Assembly: GCA_022410635.1 (NCBI GenBank)
Contig: JAJVDF010000228.1
Coordinates: 420,106 to 484,105 of the forward strand
DNA length: 64,000 nucleotides
Reading direction: 5' to 3'
Origin: Tretioscincus oriximinensis
Taxonomy: Eukaryota; Chordata; Lepidosauria; Squamata; Gymnophthalmidae
Shown here in pieces: positions 11,401 through 23,400 of this stretch (position 1 is its first letter; every line of letters starts with the position of its first letter). The position numbers were made by a program, and so were the translations under genes. The notes under the pieces are model-generated. The model did not search any database and was not told the origin of the DNA. It saw only the letters and a program-made list of their open reading frames with translations.

Positions 11401-14400
11401 TGTCTCCAGATATTGGATCCAGCTTTTATCGGTTTGACCTCCAATTTGTCATGGAAGCTGGACAACTCACTAAATCACTAGTCACTGTTCCAACTGTACA
11501 TGTTTTGAAAAGGAGCTTTCTCTTCAAAGAAAGGTTATAGGAATATTATTTTTCAGCAATTTTTTTATATTTACATACTTTCTATGTAAAGCCATGGATT
11601 AAACTATATGGCAAATCAAAAAGGTTATTGATGGAACTTGTGTGTCTTTTTGGGATCAGAAACAGCCACAAGAATATACTCTGATGTATGAGTTCTGCTA
11701 TCCTGAAATTCAAGAAAATACAGGCAACAGGTTTTTTAGATTTATTTGCATTGGAAAAATAAAGATGATCTCATGAGCATGTGCTTTTTTAATGTGAAGT
11801 AAACACTTTTTCTGCATTATTTTAGGTTTATATAAAGACACATGGTGAGCATGTAGGTTTCAGAATTTTTATGGACGCCATCCTACTTTCTTTGACAAGA
11901 AAAGTAAGTAAAATCTTCAATATGTTCTCAAGAACAGATCATTTCTTTATTTTGCATTTTAGACATGCGTCTGCCTGTAATTTAAACGCTGAAAAATACT
12001 TTTAAAAAAGTTATTGAAGGCTGCACACCACAGGTAAATGCACACCACAGGTTTCTGCTTCACAGTTCGTGGTGAAATTGCTTTGTCGCTGCTGCTTTTT
12101 GTAATTCGCACCACTTGAACACTGACAACAGAGATCAGACAACAAAAAGTGAGCGAGAGAGTGGGGGCTGGGGGCTCTTTTGTTTGGCATTCCCTCCAGG
12201 CTCAGTGGCTTCCTTCCCTCCTCTGGGAAAACACATTTTTCCAGCTGCTACAGCCCGATGAGAGAGATTAATTGAGCACTCTCGGCTCACAGCAATTGGG
12301 GACGTTAACATGGAATGAATGCTCAGGGAATGCTTAGGTAAAATTAAGCCCTCACTTTGTTTTCATTTTGGAACGATAAAATCCGTTTNCCATTCCCTTT
12401 TAAAGTTCTAATAGGAATGCAGCCGAAGTGTTGTCGTTGGTGTCATTTGATATTATATCGACAGGCCATAGCTTACGACAAAAGTATAAACATTAAAATG
12501 TATTTAAAATATAGTCTTTCCAATTGAAGAAACTGTTGTTAGCAAAAAGTCACGCAAAAGGAGGCTTTGAGAATAATTAGAATTTAATATATAAAGAATG
12601 AAACTATTAAATAATACAAATATTAATAGAAACCAAATTTATATTCTAATAAATTAAAAATAAGTTGAGTAGTATTAAAATAATTTGATTTTGCTAAGAA
12701 CAGTTTGAATTAAAGAGATGATTGATATCTCTTTAAATTTCAATACAAAAAATTGCATTATAAAGAATATAATGAAATGNTGTGCTATGTGTGGGATAAC
12801 ACAGAGAAAGATGCGATCCACATTGAATGCCAGAAAATGCCTTTACAAAAGCTTTTAATTGAGGATCAGAGGTGGGATAAGAATATTAGTGTCCATAGTA
12901 GTACTTCTAAGCTTCCTTTTAGGTCGTTTTTTTGTGTAAGTGGAGACAACCTATAAATTTCTGTTATTTAACATGTAAATAAATAAGTTCACATAATTTT
13001 TCTAAAAATTAAAAGGATATTTAAATATGTAATCAATGAATTTTGCCTGCTACTAGATAGTGAAAACTTTTTAAACAAAAAAAATGTAATTAAATATTGA
13101 AAAGCATAAAAGATTCACATAGGATGCCAGTTCGCATTACCAGTCTTATAGTATTAGCAGGTCTGACTCCCTTGTAGATAGAATAGATGAGGCTTGATCT
13201 TGTAGAAGGAACTTTATTAACTCCAGGATAACTCCAGAAGTTAAACATTAACTTTGGGAATAACTACAGGACTAAAGCATGGAGTAATGGAAAGCGAAAG
13301 CTTATGTAGAGGGGTAGGGTGCTCCACCCTGCGTTGACCAGCAGACCAATAGACAGACATTCAGTTTGCCACCTAAGGGGAGAAAACTGGTGGGAGAGCT
13401 GTTTGAAAGTGTGAAAGTGAAAGAAGTGAAAGCAATTACGGTAGAGAATACACTAACATATAGAATAAAGATACTGCCTTGTAAGGCCAGTTTCAATAGC
13501 TATTTCCACACAATAGTANAAGTCCAATCTGGGCTGTGATTGTATGGTGGATGGACCCAATGAACCTGTTGGCCAGGGCTTTTTTTCAGCCAAGCATTCA
13601 GAGGTTATGCACTTCTGGGAGCCAGGTGACATTTTCTTTATTTCTGGGCAAAGATCAAGTTTTAAAATCACATCTGTCTTAAATATTGCTACGTATCTAG
13701 AAGTTCCTGGAGATTCCCTATCACTACTTTTTAATCATTTTGTCTTCAGAATGTGATCTGTTCCAGAAATGCAGTTATACTCTACGGATGTGCTTCATTG
13801 TACAATGCTGTAAAAAAAATGGATTCCATTCTGTTTTCTTTCATTTTGGTATATTGTTTTACAAGTTCAGCTAAACTGCAATATGAGACAAAAGATAGCC
13901 TAAACAAACATAAAACACAGCTTTTAAANAATTTCATTTATTGAAGAAAAAAACAGTAATAAACTTTTAGTCTATTCCATACTGCAGCAAATGTGGATTC
14001 AACAAGGTTGGCAGTAATCAAGCCTAGATATATATTTAGTCTGACCCACTTAATCTGATTATCAGTCAGTTATCAATTACATTTTGTTCCTTGGTTGACT
14101 AAGAAGGCAATTAGTTTTTCACATGGTTGAAACAAATGTTGGATAAATAAGTATTTATTAATCCAACTTTGTTAATTAATGTCTTCATTAAATAAAATGG
14201 TGGTTTGAAATTACATTTTTTCAGATTGCCTTGTTTTATATTGATTTTTATTTGATGATCTGAAACAAATAAGTGGCACAAATATGCAAAAATACCAAAA
14301 AATCAGGAAAGGGAAAAAGGCTTTTCCACACATGTATCTTAATACATATATATCAACAAGTATCACTGGTTCTAGTACCTTGAACATAAATTATTATTTA

Positions 14401-17400
14401 GAAGCAAATCTCATTGTTTAATCAAATGTAACATCACTGAATTCCAGATACTGTGCTTAGTTTGCAATTCTTACAATTGTATGTGCAAGTAAATATCATT
14501 CTTCTTAGTACAATTTCGTTTATGATACAAGAGGATCTCTAAGGGTTTAGATTTGTTCACTTCTTTCTGACATTCACATTCCTTATATATGTTGCTTATT
14601 ATGGTCAAATGCCAAAGAATTTCTTTTGGTTTCTGTAATATCCAGCAAGGAGTCTTATAGCACATAGAGACTAATAAGAAAAAAGTAGGCAGCATGAGGT
14701 TTTTTGTAGGTAAGTCTGCTTCTTCAAATTCTGATTGTGGCACTTTCAAAATGGATCTATCCTAGTAATAATGAGCTCTCTAAATTCTGTGTGCAAGGTC
14801 AAACAAATTCATTATGCTGTTGAAGGTGAAGGGCAGGTGAGCACCCACCAGAATTAAAGGTTCTTAACAGTTGCCCTTCTGGATCAGGCCACATGCTACC
14901 TAGTCCATCATTCTGTTCATACAATGGTCCATAAATAGCATCTAACATTTCAAGCAGAAGAAAAAGGCATAAAACCCAACCTTTCAATCTCCAGGGTAAA
15001 ACTGATCTGCTTCCCTTGTAATATCATTTAAGGGCCATATTCCCTTCCCATCCTGATGCCACACCTCTACCCCACCCAGGCCATGCTCCCTCCTACCCAC
15101 ACACCCTTGCTCGCCCTATGCTCCCTAACCCACTGAGACCCACAAAATTGCAGACTTTTCAGTAGTTCTCCTTCGCTGACTTCCTTCCTGTTTTGAATTT
15201 CACTTCATGTTTTAACAAATTGAGGAAACATTTAGCCAGGGAAGCCTAATGATNCCTTGNGNNCCATGNTGNGGGCCNNNNCAAATNTTNCCCCCCCCCC
15301 CCCCCCGGCGTTAGGTTCCCCAAGCCTGCTGTAAAGCCTGTGTGGAGAAGAACGTAGGGAAAGCAACAGAGGTAGTTGAGTTTTTACCTTTAATTTCAGT
15401 TAGCACTCATCTTTCCCACACCTTCTCCTTACTTGTAGGAAGAATTGTGGCTACAATGTATTAGCCCTCTGTAGTAAGCTCTGTAGTAACAAACTGTTCT
15501 TGTTTGTGACTGGGCAGGAATAACTTGAACAATTCTTGAATTCCATCCTACTGTGATTAATAGATGCCTGTGAGATGTGACATAAATATCAAAAACAAAC
15601 AAACAAATCATTTGGGCATGTTAACTCTGTCCATGCTCTTGTGGGGGACTTCTAGAGTCATTAGCCATGATCTAAGGCTTCTGTTTGCTAGACCAAAAAA
15701 TATAGTGAGAGCTTTAAATAGCTGTGAGGAAATTGAAAGGTAGTACTTGCAGACAGAGCTGATGAGAGAATTTACAAGCTGCTACATTGGCAAACAGGTT
15801 CTGAATAGTTGTAATTTGAGGATATGTAGGTTTCAGCTTCTTCCTGAAATAGTGGATGATCCTTTAATTCATGGATATCCAACTGGTTGCCCTGTAGAAC
15901 TACATTTTTTTCAGCAGAATATGTAAGGATTCCAGAAGATTCTTAAGGTATAAGTTGCACGATATTGGTTAGGTCCTTTGAGCCTTATTGTTGTCTTTTG
16001 CTAAGTACAATAATAAACTGTCTTTAAGGAATACTCATCTCCTGATAATCTTCTTGCAGTTGAATTTCACCTTTATGTCCCTTAGTGCAGAAATCCCCAT
16101 GGCTTTATAGATTTTTTTAATGCCTTAAAGAAGCCTATTGCAAAAAATGACCTTTTGCAAATGGAACAAAAAAATGCCTCAGAGGTACATCACAGAGATA
16201 TTACGGGATTGCAAGTTTCCAAGCCTTAAAGTTAATTCACCTTTTTTGTCATAGACTGCTTTTTTTTTACATTCTCTGAACACATTCTTCAGTGAGAAAA
16301 ATACGCTTTTATAGTTTATAATGCAAAGACACAGCAGCAGGTGGCAGTATGTTCTTAAAGATACTTTTGAAAGAAGGTATAGGCAGATAAAATGTAAGTT
16401 TTTTTCAATGTAGCAATTTCTTAGCAGCTTCCCATGTCTTCCAAAACTTCTCCTAAGAGTGCACATTTTCCTTGTAGGACATGGTTAAGAATCCAAATTT
16501 AATGTGTAGTAGCATTTGGCAGATACACTAATTGGCTCTTTGCTGTAGCTGCGCATTGTGCACATGATACTTCAGGTCTAAAAGCAGTGGCTTTTAAGAG
16601 CATTTGCAGCAAATTTTCTCATTGCTCTACATTTTTCAGAAGTGGCATTCATTGCACAAGAACTAACAAGAAGACACTTTAACCTGAGAATGCAAGTGCT
16701 CTGTCTGAAACAGCTGCTTGGAAAATAAGACACGAAGGGCTAATCATATGCATGGAAGAATATCCTGACTGCATCCCACAGAAAATGCTACAGATGGCAT
16801 TTCCAACTATAAATACAAAGTATTTCCCCTCTGGTAGCACTTTACCTAAACTATCAGTTAAATGTGGATTTTAAAAGCCATGTCTGGAAGCAGCCAGCTA
16901 GCTATGTCATTCACAGTATTTAAGCAAATGCTTCATGTGTTCTGTGCATAACAGTTCAGCCTGTATATTGAAAAAACCTTAAAATAGTGTCCAGAAGAGG
17001 TTATAATTTGAATGTCCTTGTATATAGCATTGATACTCTTTTCATACTAAAAATTACTAGTTTGCTATTCCACTTAATTCTGTAAAGTATAAAGATCTGG
17101 TATATATTACAGAAAGTATAATTTCAAAGAATGTTTAGTCCTTGTGTTTACTCATAAATTCAATTTCAAAATGGAATTGAAAATAAGCACCATTTTAATA
17201 TGATATAATTTACTGATTATGTTTTACTTTTTTGTATCTTAGGTGAAAATGCCCGATACAGAGTTTTTCGTCAACTTAGGAGATTGGCCTTTAGAGAAAA
17301 AGAAGTCTCCTCAGGACATCCATCCCATATTTTCATGGTGTGGATCCAGTGATTCAAAGGATATCGTAATGCCAACATATGATCTGACAGATTCTGTTTT

Positions 17401-20400
17401 AGAAACAATGGGGCGGTAAGAGTTTTATAGAAAAAAGAATAAAGTCACCAAATATCTCGTTTCTTACTCATGTTTGTTAGGTCTTTTAAACAAGTTGGCT
17501 TTCAGTGTGTGGAAAGCTTGATTGATTCATACGTTTGTAATGCTAAGAAGGATAATGATGGCATTAACAAAAGTAATAGTGAGGAGGAGAAGGAGGGGGA
17601 GGATAAGTTGTAGTAGTAGTAGTTAGTAATAATAATAATAATAATAATACATGCATGGGTAAAAAAGATGGATAGGAAAAAATATTTTCTTTATTACACA
17701 ACATTAGATCCAAGGAGCACTCCTTGAAGCTGATGGGCAGGAGGATTGGGACAGACAAGGGAAATTATTTTTTGACATTGAGGGTCATTGGTCTATGGCA
17801 TGGGTCAGAAACTGTGGCTTTAGAGCCACCTATGGCTCTTTGGCAACTTGTGTGTGGCTCTGACCTCAATAGAAGAACCCCGGGGGAGGAGAGATTTCCC
17901 CCATTTTACCTCCCCAAAATGTCTGGAACTGATCTTGGTGATGTGCACCATGTCCGTGCCATCCAGACAAGGCACAAACCCCCAAGAGCAGTTCCAAACA
18001 TCGGCAGTGAGCATTTGCAGCTTGCCTGACNCTGCGCATGCTGTGCTCCAACAGCAGTTTCCAGACTGGAAACTTCTGTTGGTGAGCAGCGTACAGCCAC
18101 AGGCAGGCAGCGAGTTAGGCAGGTGCCAGTACTCACTGACAACATCCAGAATTGCTCTTGGTGTGCCCCATGTCTGCAAACCTGAAAGAAAAGAAAAAGA
18201 GAGAGAAGGAAGACAGGAAAGCAGAAAAGAAAAAGGAAGGTAAATGGAAAAGGCTTGGGAAGGGGCATGACTGTGCTGGGCCACAAAATGGCTCTCAGCT
18301 CCAAAAGGTTTGCCCACCCCTGGTCTATGGAATTTACCTCTAGAAGAAGTGGTAACAGCTAGCATCCTAGATAGCGTTAAGAAAGGATTAGACAAATACA
18401 TGCATATCAGTGGCTACTGGAACAGATGCTTAGATATTATCCACGGGTTGAAGAGATGACTTCTGAGTGCCATTGGCAGGAAGTCAAGAGGGGATGAAGA
18501 TTCTGCCTTTGACTTCTGCTTGGGTATGCTTGTTTCAGCAACCCATTTCAACAGCATTGCTCTTATGTTTTGAATAAACTATATAAACAGGTATCACTCA
18601 AAATATTTAACTATTAATGAGAAAGATCCGTTCCCCTCATTTCTCTTTTTCTACCTTTCTTGTCCTAGTGGTATGAAAATTCTGTCCCATTTTCTCTCAA
18701 TAGAGTCAGTCTGGACATGATGTCAGTTCAGGCAAATACTGGACCCCCCTGGGAAGAAAAAAATTCTACAGCAATTTGGAGAGGCCGAGACAGTCGTAAA
18801 GAGAGACTTGAATTTGTGAAAATGAGTAGAAAACATCCAGACATCATTGATGCAGCATTTACAAACTTCTTTTTTTTCAAACATGACGAAAGCCTTTATG
18901 GCCCTATTGTGAAGCATATTTCTTTTTTTGATTTCTTCAAGGTAGGTTATAAATGTGATCACATTATGGAAGGAACAGAGAATACATGTATCTTCTTTTG
19001 GCAGCAGACAATTTAATTGAGAATTTACATCTTTCTGCAGCTTACTTCTGGCACATGTTATCTTGTGTAATATAGCCCCATAATGTAGCTATAGAATAGT
19101 CTCCCCCTCGAGGTGCATCAATCACCATCTCTCTGTGTGTTCAGAAAACGCTTGAAGACTCATCTCTTTGGCCTGGCCTTTGGTTGAGAAAACTGTTGTC
19201 CCTCCCCCAATTTTTAGATGGGGTTGTTTTTAATATGTTGTGATTCTAGTGTTAACTGCCCTGATACCTTCGGGTATAGGGCGGTATAAAAATGTAAATA
19301 AATAAATAAATAATAATGTATTCACTTGCTTCTTTCATAAGATAAGACCTTTTATTAGCAAGATATAGATCAGTTCAAAATTAATGAAAGGTTTCTGTAT
19401 AGACCAAATACCAGGTTTTCATGTGTAATGCTTCAAATACTACATGGAGGAACCTATAATGTCGTTCATGAATGTAGCAAATGTAGCCTGCAGTGGTGCT
19501 TAGCAAGAGATGTGATCTGATAGGATTTGATTTGGGCAGCCATTTATAAAGGATTATCCTATTTGTTTACACAAAAAGTGATTAAATTCTCCTTCATGAT
19601 TTCTCTCTTATTTCCTTATGACTTCCTTTGTCACTTTCCATTCCTCTGATTACCCACATCCGGTCCAGGATTCCATGGCCAGATTGGCCATTCCTAACTG
19701 ATGTTTCTAGATTGCTATTTTCTTCAGGAGCTTCTGCAGCTTCTGATCTCATCTGACCCAAGTTATAAGAGTGCTGATTATGGGTCTGTGGAAGCCTCGT
19801 GTAACAGAGTAAAGTGGGGTTTTTAAAAATCTAATCTAATCTGTTTTTTGAGTCCCCAATTCATTCTAGGAGTGCTTGTTTTACCCTGCTTGATCATAAT
19901 CATTGACTACAGATTGGTAGCAATTCTAGATTTATCTTGGGGGTCTCGTAGCACCTTAGAGAATAAGAAAAGGGTAGGCTGCATGAAAAAAGTAGACAGT
20001 TATTCTGGATTTTGACTAACAAAGCTTTTTAAAAAAATCCTATGTTTATTTAAAAACAAATCCTTTTTTCTTCTCCAGTCTGTTGGAGAATAATAAGGAG
20101 TAAAGTAAAATGGCTCCAGCTCACATCCTATATGTGGATATTATGATATTTTGATGGCAAAAGTGATGGCTGCTTATTGATATATTGAATTATTTTGCAG
20201 TATAAATACCAAATTAATATTGATGGCACAGTGGCTGCATACCGACTGCCTTATCTTCTGGCTGGAAATAGTGTAGTGCTAAAGCAAGATTCCATTTACT
20301 ATGAGCATTTTTATAACGAGCTACAACCTTGGAAACATTACATTCCATTTAAGAGCGATCTGAGTGATCTTTTGGAGAAGCTGCAGTGGGCAAAAGACCA

Positions 20401-23400
20401 TGATGAAGAGGTAAAAATTACCACTGTTTGTTCATAATTTTCTCAAACCCTCGGGAAGACTCAGCTGCATTTATGTGGAGCTTACTAAAGCATTTCTGAG
20501 AAGGCTAAGAAATGTCTTGGATATAGTTTGCTTAGGGATGGTTTGCATGCCAACTTTCCCTCTTTCTCCCTTGAACATTTTAGTCTAAGAAAGATGAAGC
20601 ACAGCATAGCAAACCTGTTCTCTAATAGCTTTGGGGGACAAACGCAGTTGTGTCTCATGCTACTGGCACAAAAACAGAAGCAGGAGGGAATATAAATGAA
20701 TGAATGCAAGAAAACATGTTTCGATAACTGAATCATTCCGTTTGAGAAGTTTTATTTAAAATGGAAAAGGGAAGCATACTATTGCTTAATTTGAAATAAA
20801 TCAAGATAGCTAGGATAAGAGGATTTCTTTTATATTTTAGAGTTGGAACAAGTGAAATGGCAGAAGTAAAAGGAAACATTTCTGTCTATAATGTACTGAA
20901 AGTTGTTTTTAAGTTTAATTAAAATATTTTCCTTTTCTCCTTCCTGATAGGCAAAAAACATTGCAAAAGCAGGGCAAGATTTTGCAAGAAATAATCTCAT
21001 GGGAGACCATATATTCTGTTATTACTTCAAACTTTTTCAGGTTAGTGGCTCTTTGATGAACTAAACAAAATTTATGTAGATCCTTGGAGTAAAGATATTG
21101 AACCAGAGAAAATAATGCATATTCTTCTGATGTTATTCATATCTTTACCAAATTAGGTAGATTCTGTATACATACACTTCCAGTCACCCAGAGTCTTTGC
21201 TGCCCCGGGGTAATAAAATAGTATTTGAAACATTTATATACCACTTCTCAGAAAAAGGAAAATCCTCAAAATAGTTTAGAAGGAAAGATTAAAAACTTAG
21301 GGCTATCAGATTTAACAGGTCATACCATTATGGGAGGGAGGGTGTTTTGAGAGTGGGGGGACTGCAACTCCCATAAGCTTCAGCTTTTTTTAGAAGTTTC
21401 CTGTTTTTGTCCTTTAACCTTTGCTGATTGCCCCTTTGAAGATGTTACTTAACATTAGACTGAGATTTTTGCAAACTGCTTCTTCAGATGCTATGGAGTT
21501 GACAGTTCCCTAAAGACAGATATTTTGACACAAATACAGTATAATGAGGATCAAGGCTTTCTGGAAAGGAAATATAAAGGAATTAAGAATGTTGCACTCT
21601 AAAAGATGAAGAAAGGTATAGAGAGTAATAGTTCAAGAAAAAGCCCTCAAGAGGAGGATGTGTTAATTGATACTATGTGTAGTATTCCAGAGAGGCATAT
21701 ACTATAATTGTAACAGTATACTATATATCCAACAATTCAGACTAAAGACAGTCATTGGAAAGCTTTAATCAGTGGTGTTTTTAATAGTCAGACCCTGTGT
21801 GAAACTAGTGTACTAAAAATCAAGCAGCTTCCAAAAATCTCACTCTGAATTCTCACGATGGGAAAAACAAGGATCCAAAGCTGTGTGGATATGAGGTGGT
21901 CACATACGTTTTCATTAAATCCTTATTGAACATGCGTCAGCCGTGCTCAGATCACACAGCAATGCATGTTCTAAGCGGCGTTTGCCCAGAAACCCATCAC
22001 CAGTGCAGTTTAAGGCAATTCACATTAACTGCACTGTGTCCATGATTTTTATATAGATTTCTTTCCTTTTTTGTTCATGAGGCCAATTGGAAAGTTGCAA
22101 ACAGCTGATCCAACCTATTTTGTGCCGAAGCAGCAGCAACAGGAAAAACTTAAAAACAGCATTTTTAAAATCAGCTGTTTGCAGACTTTGATCGGCTCCA
22201 TGAAAATAAAGGTGAATTCTCCTTTCTCAAATCTGCAAACAGCTGATTTTAAAGGTGAAGTTTTTTCCTGTTGCTGCCGCTTCAATACAAACGAGGTTGA
22301 ATCAGCTGTTTGCAAACTTCTGATCGACTCCTGGAACAAAAAGGGAAAAAGAAACCTTTAGATTGCCCGCTGCCCAGGAATCCAAGCTTGGGGTGTTCTT
22401 CTGCTTTTCCCAGAAGTCCCCGATAACCCAGACCTCCAGTAACTTGGTGTGGGCACTTAAACCGAGCAGGAGATGACAGAAAGCAGCAAAGTGCATCTTA
22501 ATTCACTTTGTTGCTTTCTACTCTGGTTTTAGCGCCCATATGAGAACCCAACCTAAAGGTGGGAAACATCTTCTTCAAAGAGGCAAACAGCAAAGATCAA
22601 AAGCCTTTATAGAAGCCTCTCCCAATNCACAGCTGAATATGTCTCTGCATTAACACGGACATATTGACGTTTCAGCAAGGCACCAGCTGGGATCCGTATC
22701 AGCTTACCCTTTCTGTGATACTGAATCTCATGTTCTCTAGGGAGTTTCTTTAAGCAATGGATGAACTGCTGGCTAGAGATTTATCTGCATTTTTTAAATG
22801 AAACATGCAAATTAAGCACTTTTTCTTCCCATTAGGAATATTCCAAACTCCAAGTTAATAAGCCAAAAGTAAGAGATGGCATGGAAAAAGTGGAACAGGC
22901 AGAAGAAGACCTCTTTCCTTGTAGCTGCCACCGAAGGAAGGTACAAGTTTACATTTTGGGAGCTCTCATTATATGTATCTGCCATTCAGCCTATGGGGAT
23001 TATTGGAAGCATCACAAGTTTTGATTCTACATGGAGGGACACATTTTTTATGGGTGTCAAAGAAGTCTTGGGGATTTGCAAATAGGCCAAGGCAGGGAAG
23101 GGACAGTAGACACCATAATGCCCATGAAAGTGGTGTCATAGGGAATAGCTGACAGCATTTAGAAGTGACTTTTATTCTGCAAAGGCAGCAATTCCAAGTT
23201 CACTAAAAGCAGGATTTTTAAAAATTGCAACAATACTTATATTCTTCCACCTGTAATACTTCGATTCTTCCACCTGTGTAGAAGGAAAGTTTTCTTCCCT
23301 TATCTTTCTCTTACTATTTGGGCAGATACATAATACACTCTGATCTTGCTGCAAAGAAAACCCATATAGTCATTGTCATGGTGTATGCTATTCAACATTT

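Larger units (their letters stand above)
11904..17242 (+). other. POGLUT2: POGLUT2 intron 4 (largest intron)
   Basis: 5.3 kb, phase 0. Contents: a roughly 400-bp DNA element (12025-12430), an LTR-like segment (about 13110-13680), an old Penelope terminal repeat (14638-14730), a CR1-like fragment (14865-14965) and a low-quality patch with a C16 run (15254-15306). From 15307 to 17242 nothing is recognised. Confidence 0.9.
17416..18703 (+). other. POGLUT2: POGLUT2 intron 5 with nested transposons
   Basis: Phase 2 intron almost filled by a CR1-like LINE fragment (17660-18540) that is itself split by a 524-bp hAT element (17799-18322). Trinucleotide repeats lie at 17608-17649. Confidence 0.9.
18942..20200 (+). 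other. POGLUT2: POGLUT2 intron 6
   Basis: Phase 0. It holds an L2 LINE 3' end (19090-19312) and a decayed Penelope repeat (19935-19995). The rest is not recognised. Confidence 0.9.
21041..22835 (+). other. POGLUT2: POGLUT2 intron 8
   Basis: Phase 0. It contains a fourfold foldback element (22065-22347) and a second hairpin (22451-22546) just after it. Earlier sequence is unassigned. Confidence 0.9.

Noticed and set aside
17724..18401. Overlapping frames of 101-193 codons in intron 5
   Set aside because: They arise from the LINE remnant and the inserted hAT, on both strands.
22071..22361. 96-codon frame in intron 8
   Set aside because: It is produced by the foldback repeat; the peptide mirrors the repeat structure and lacks a normal ATG at its first codon.
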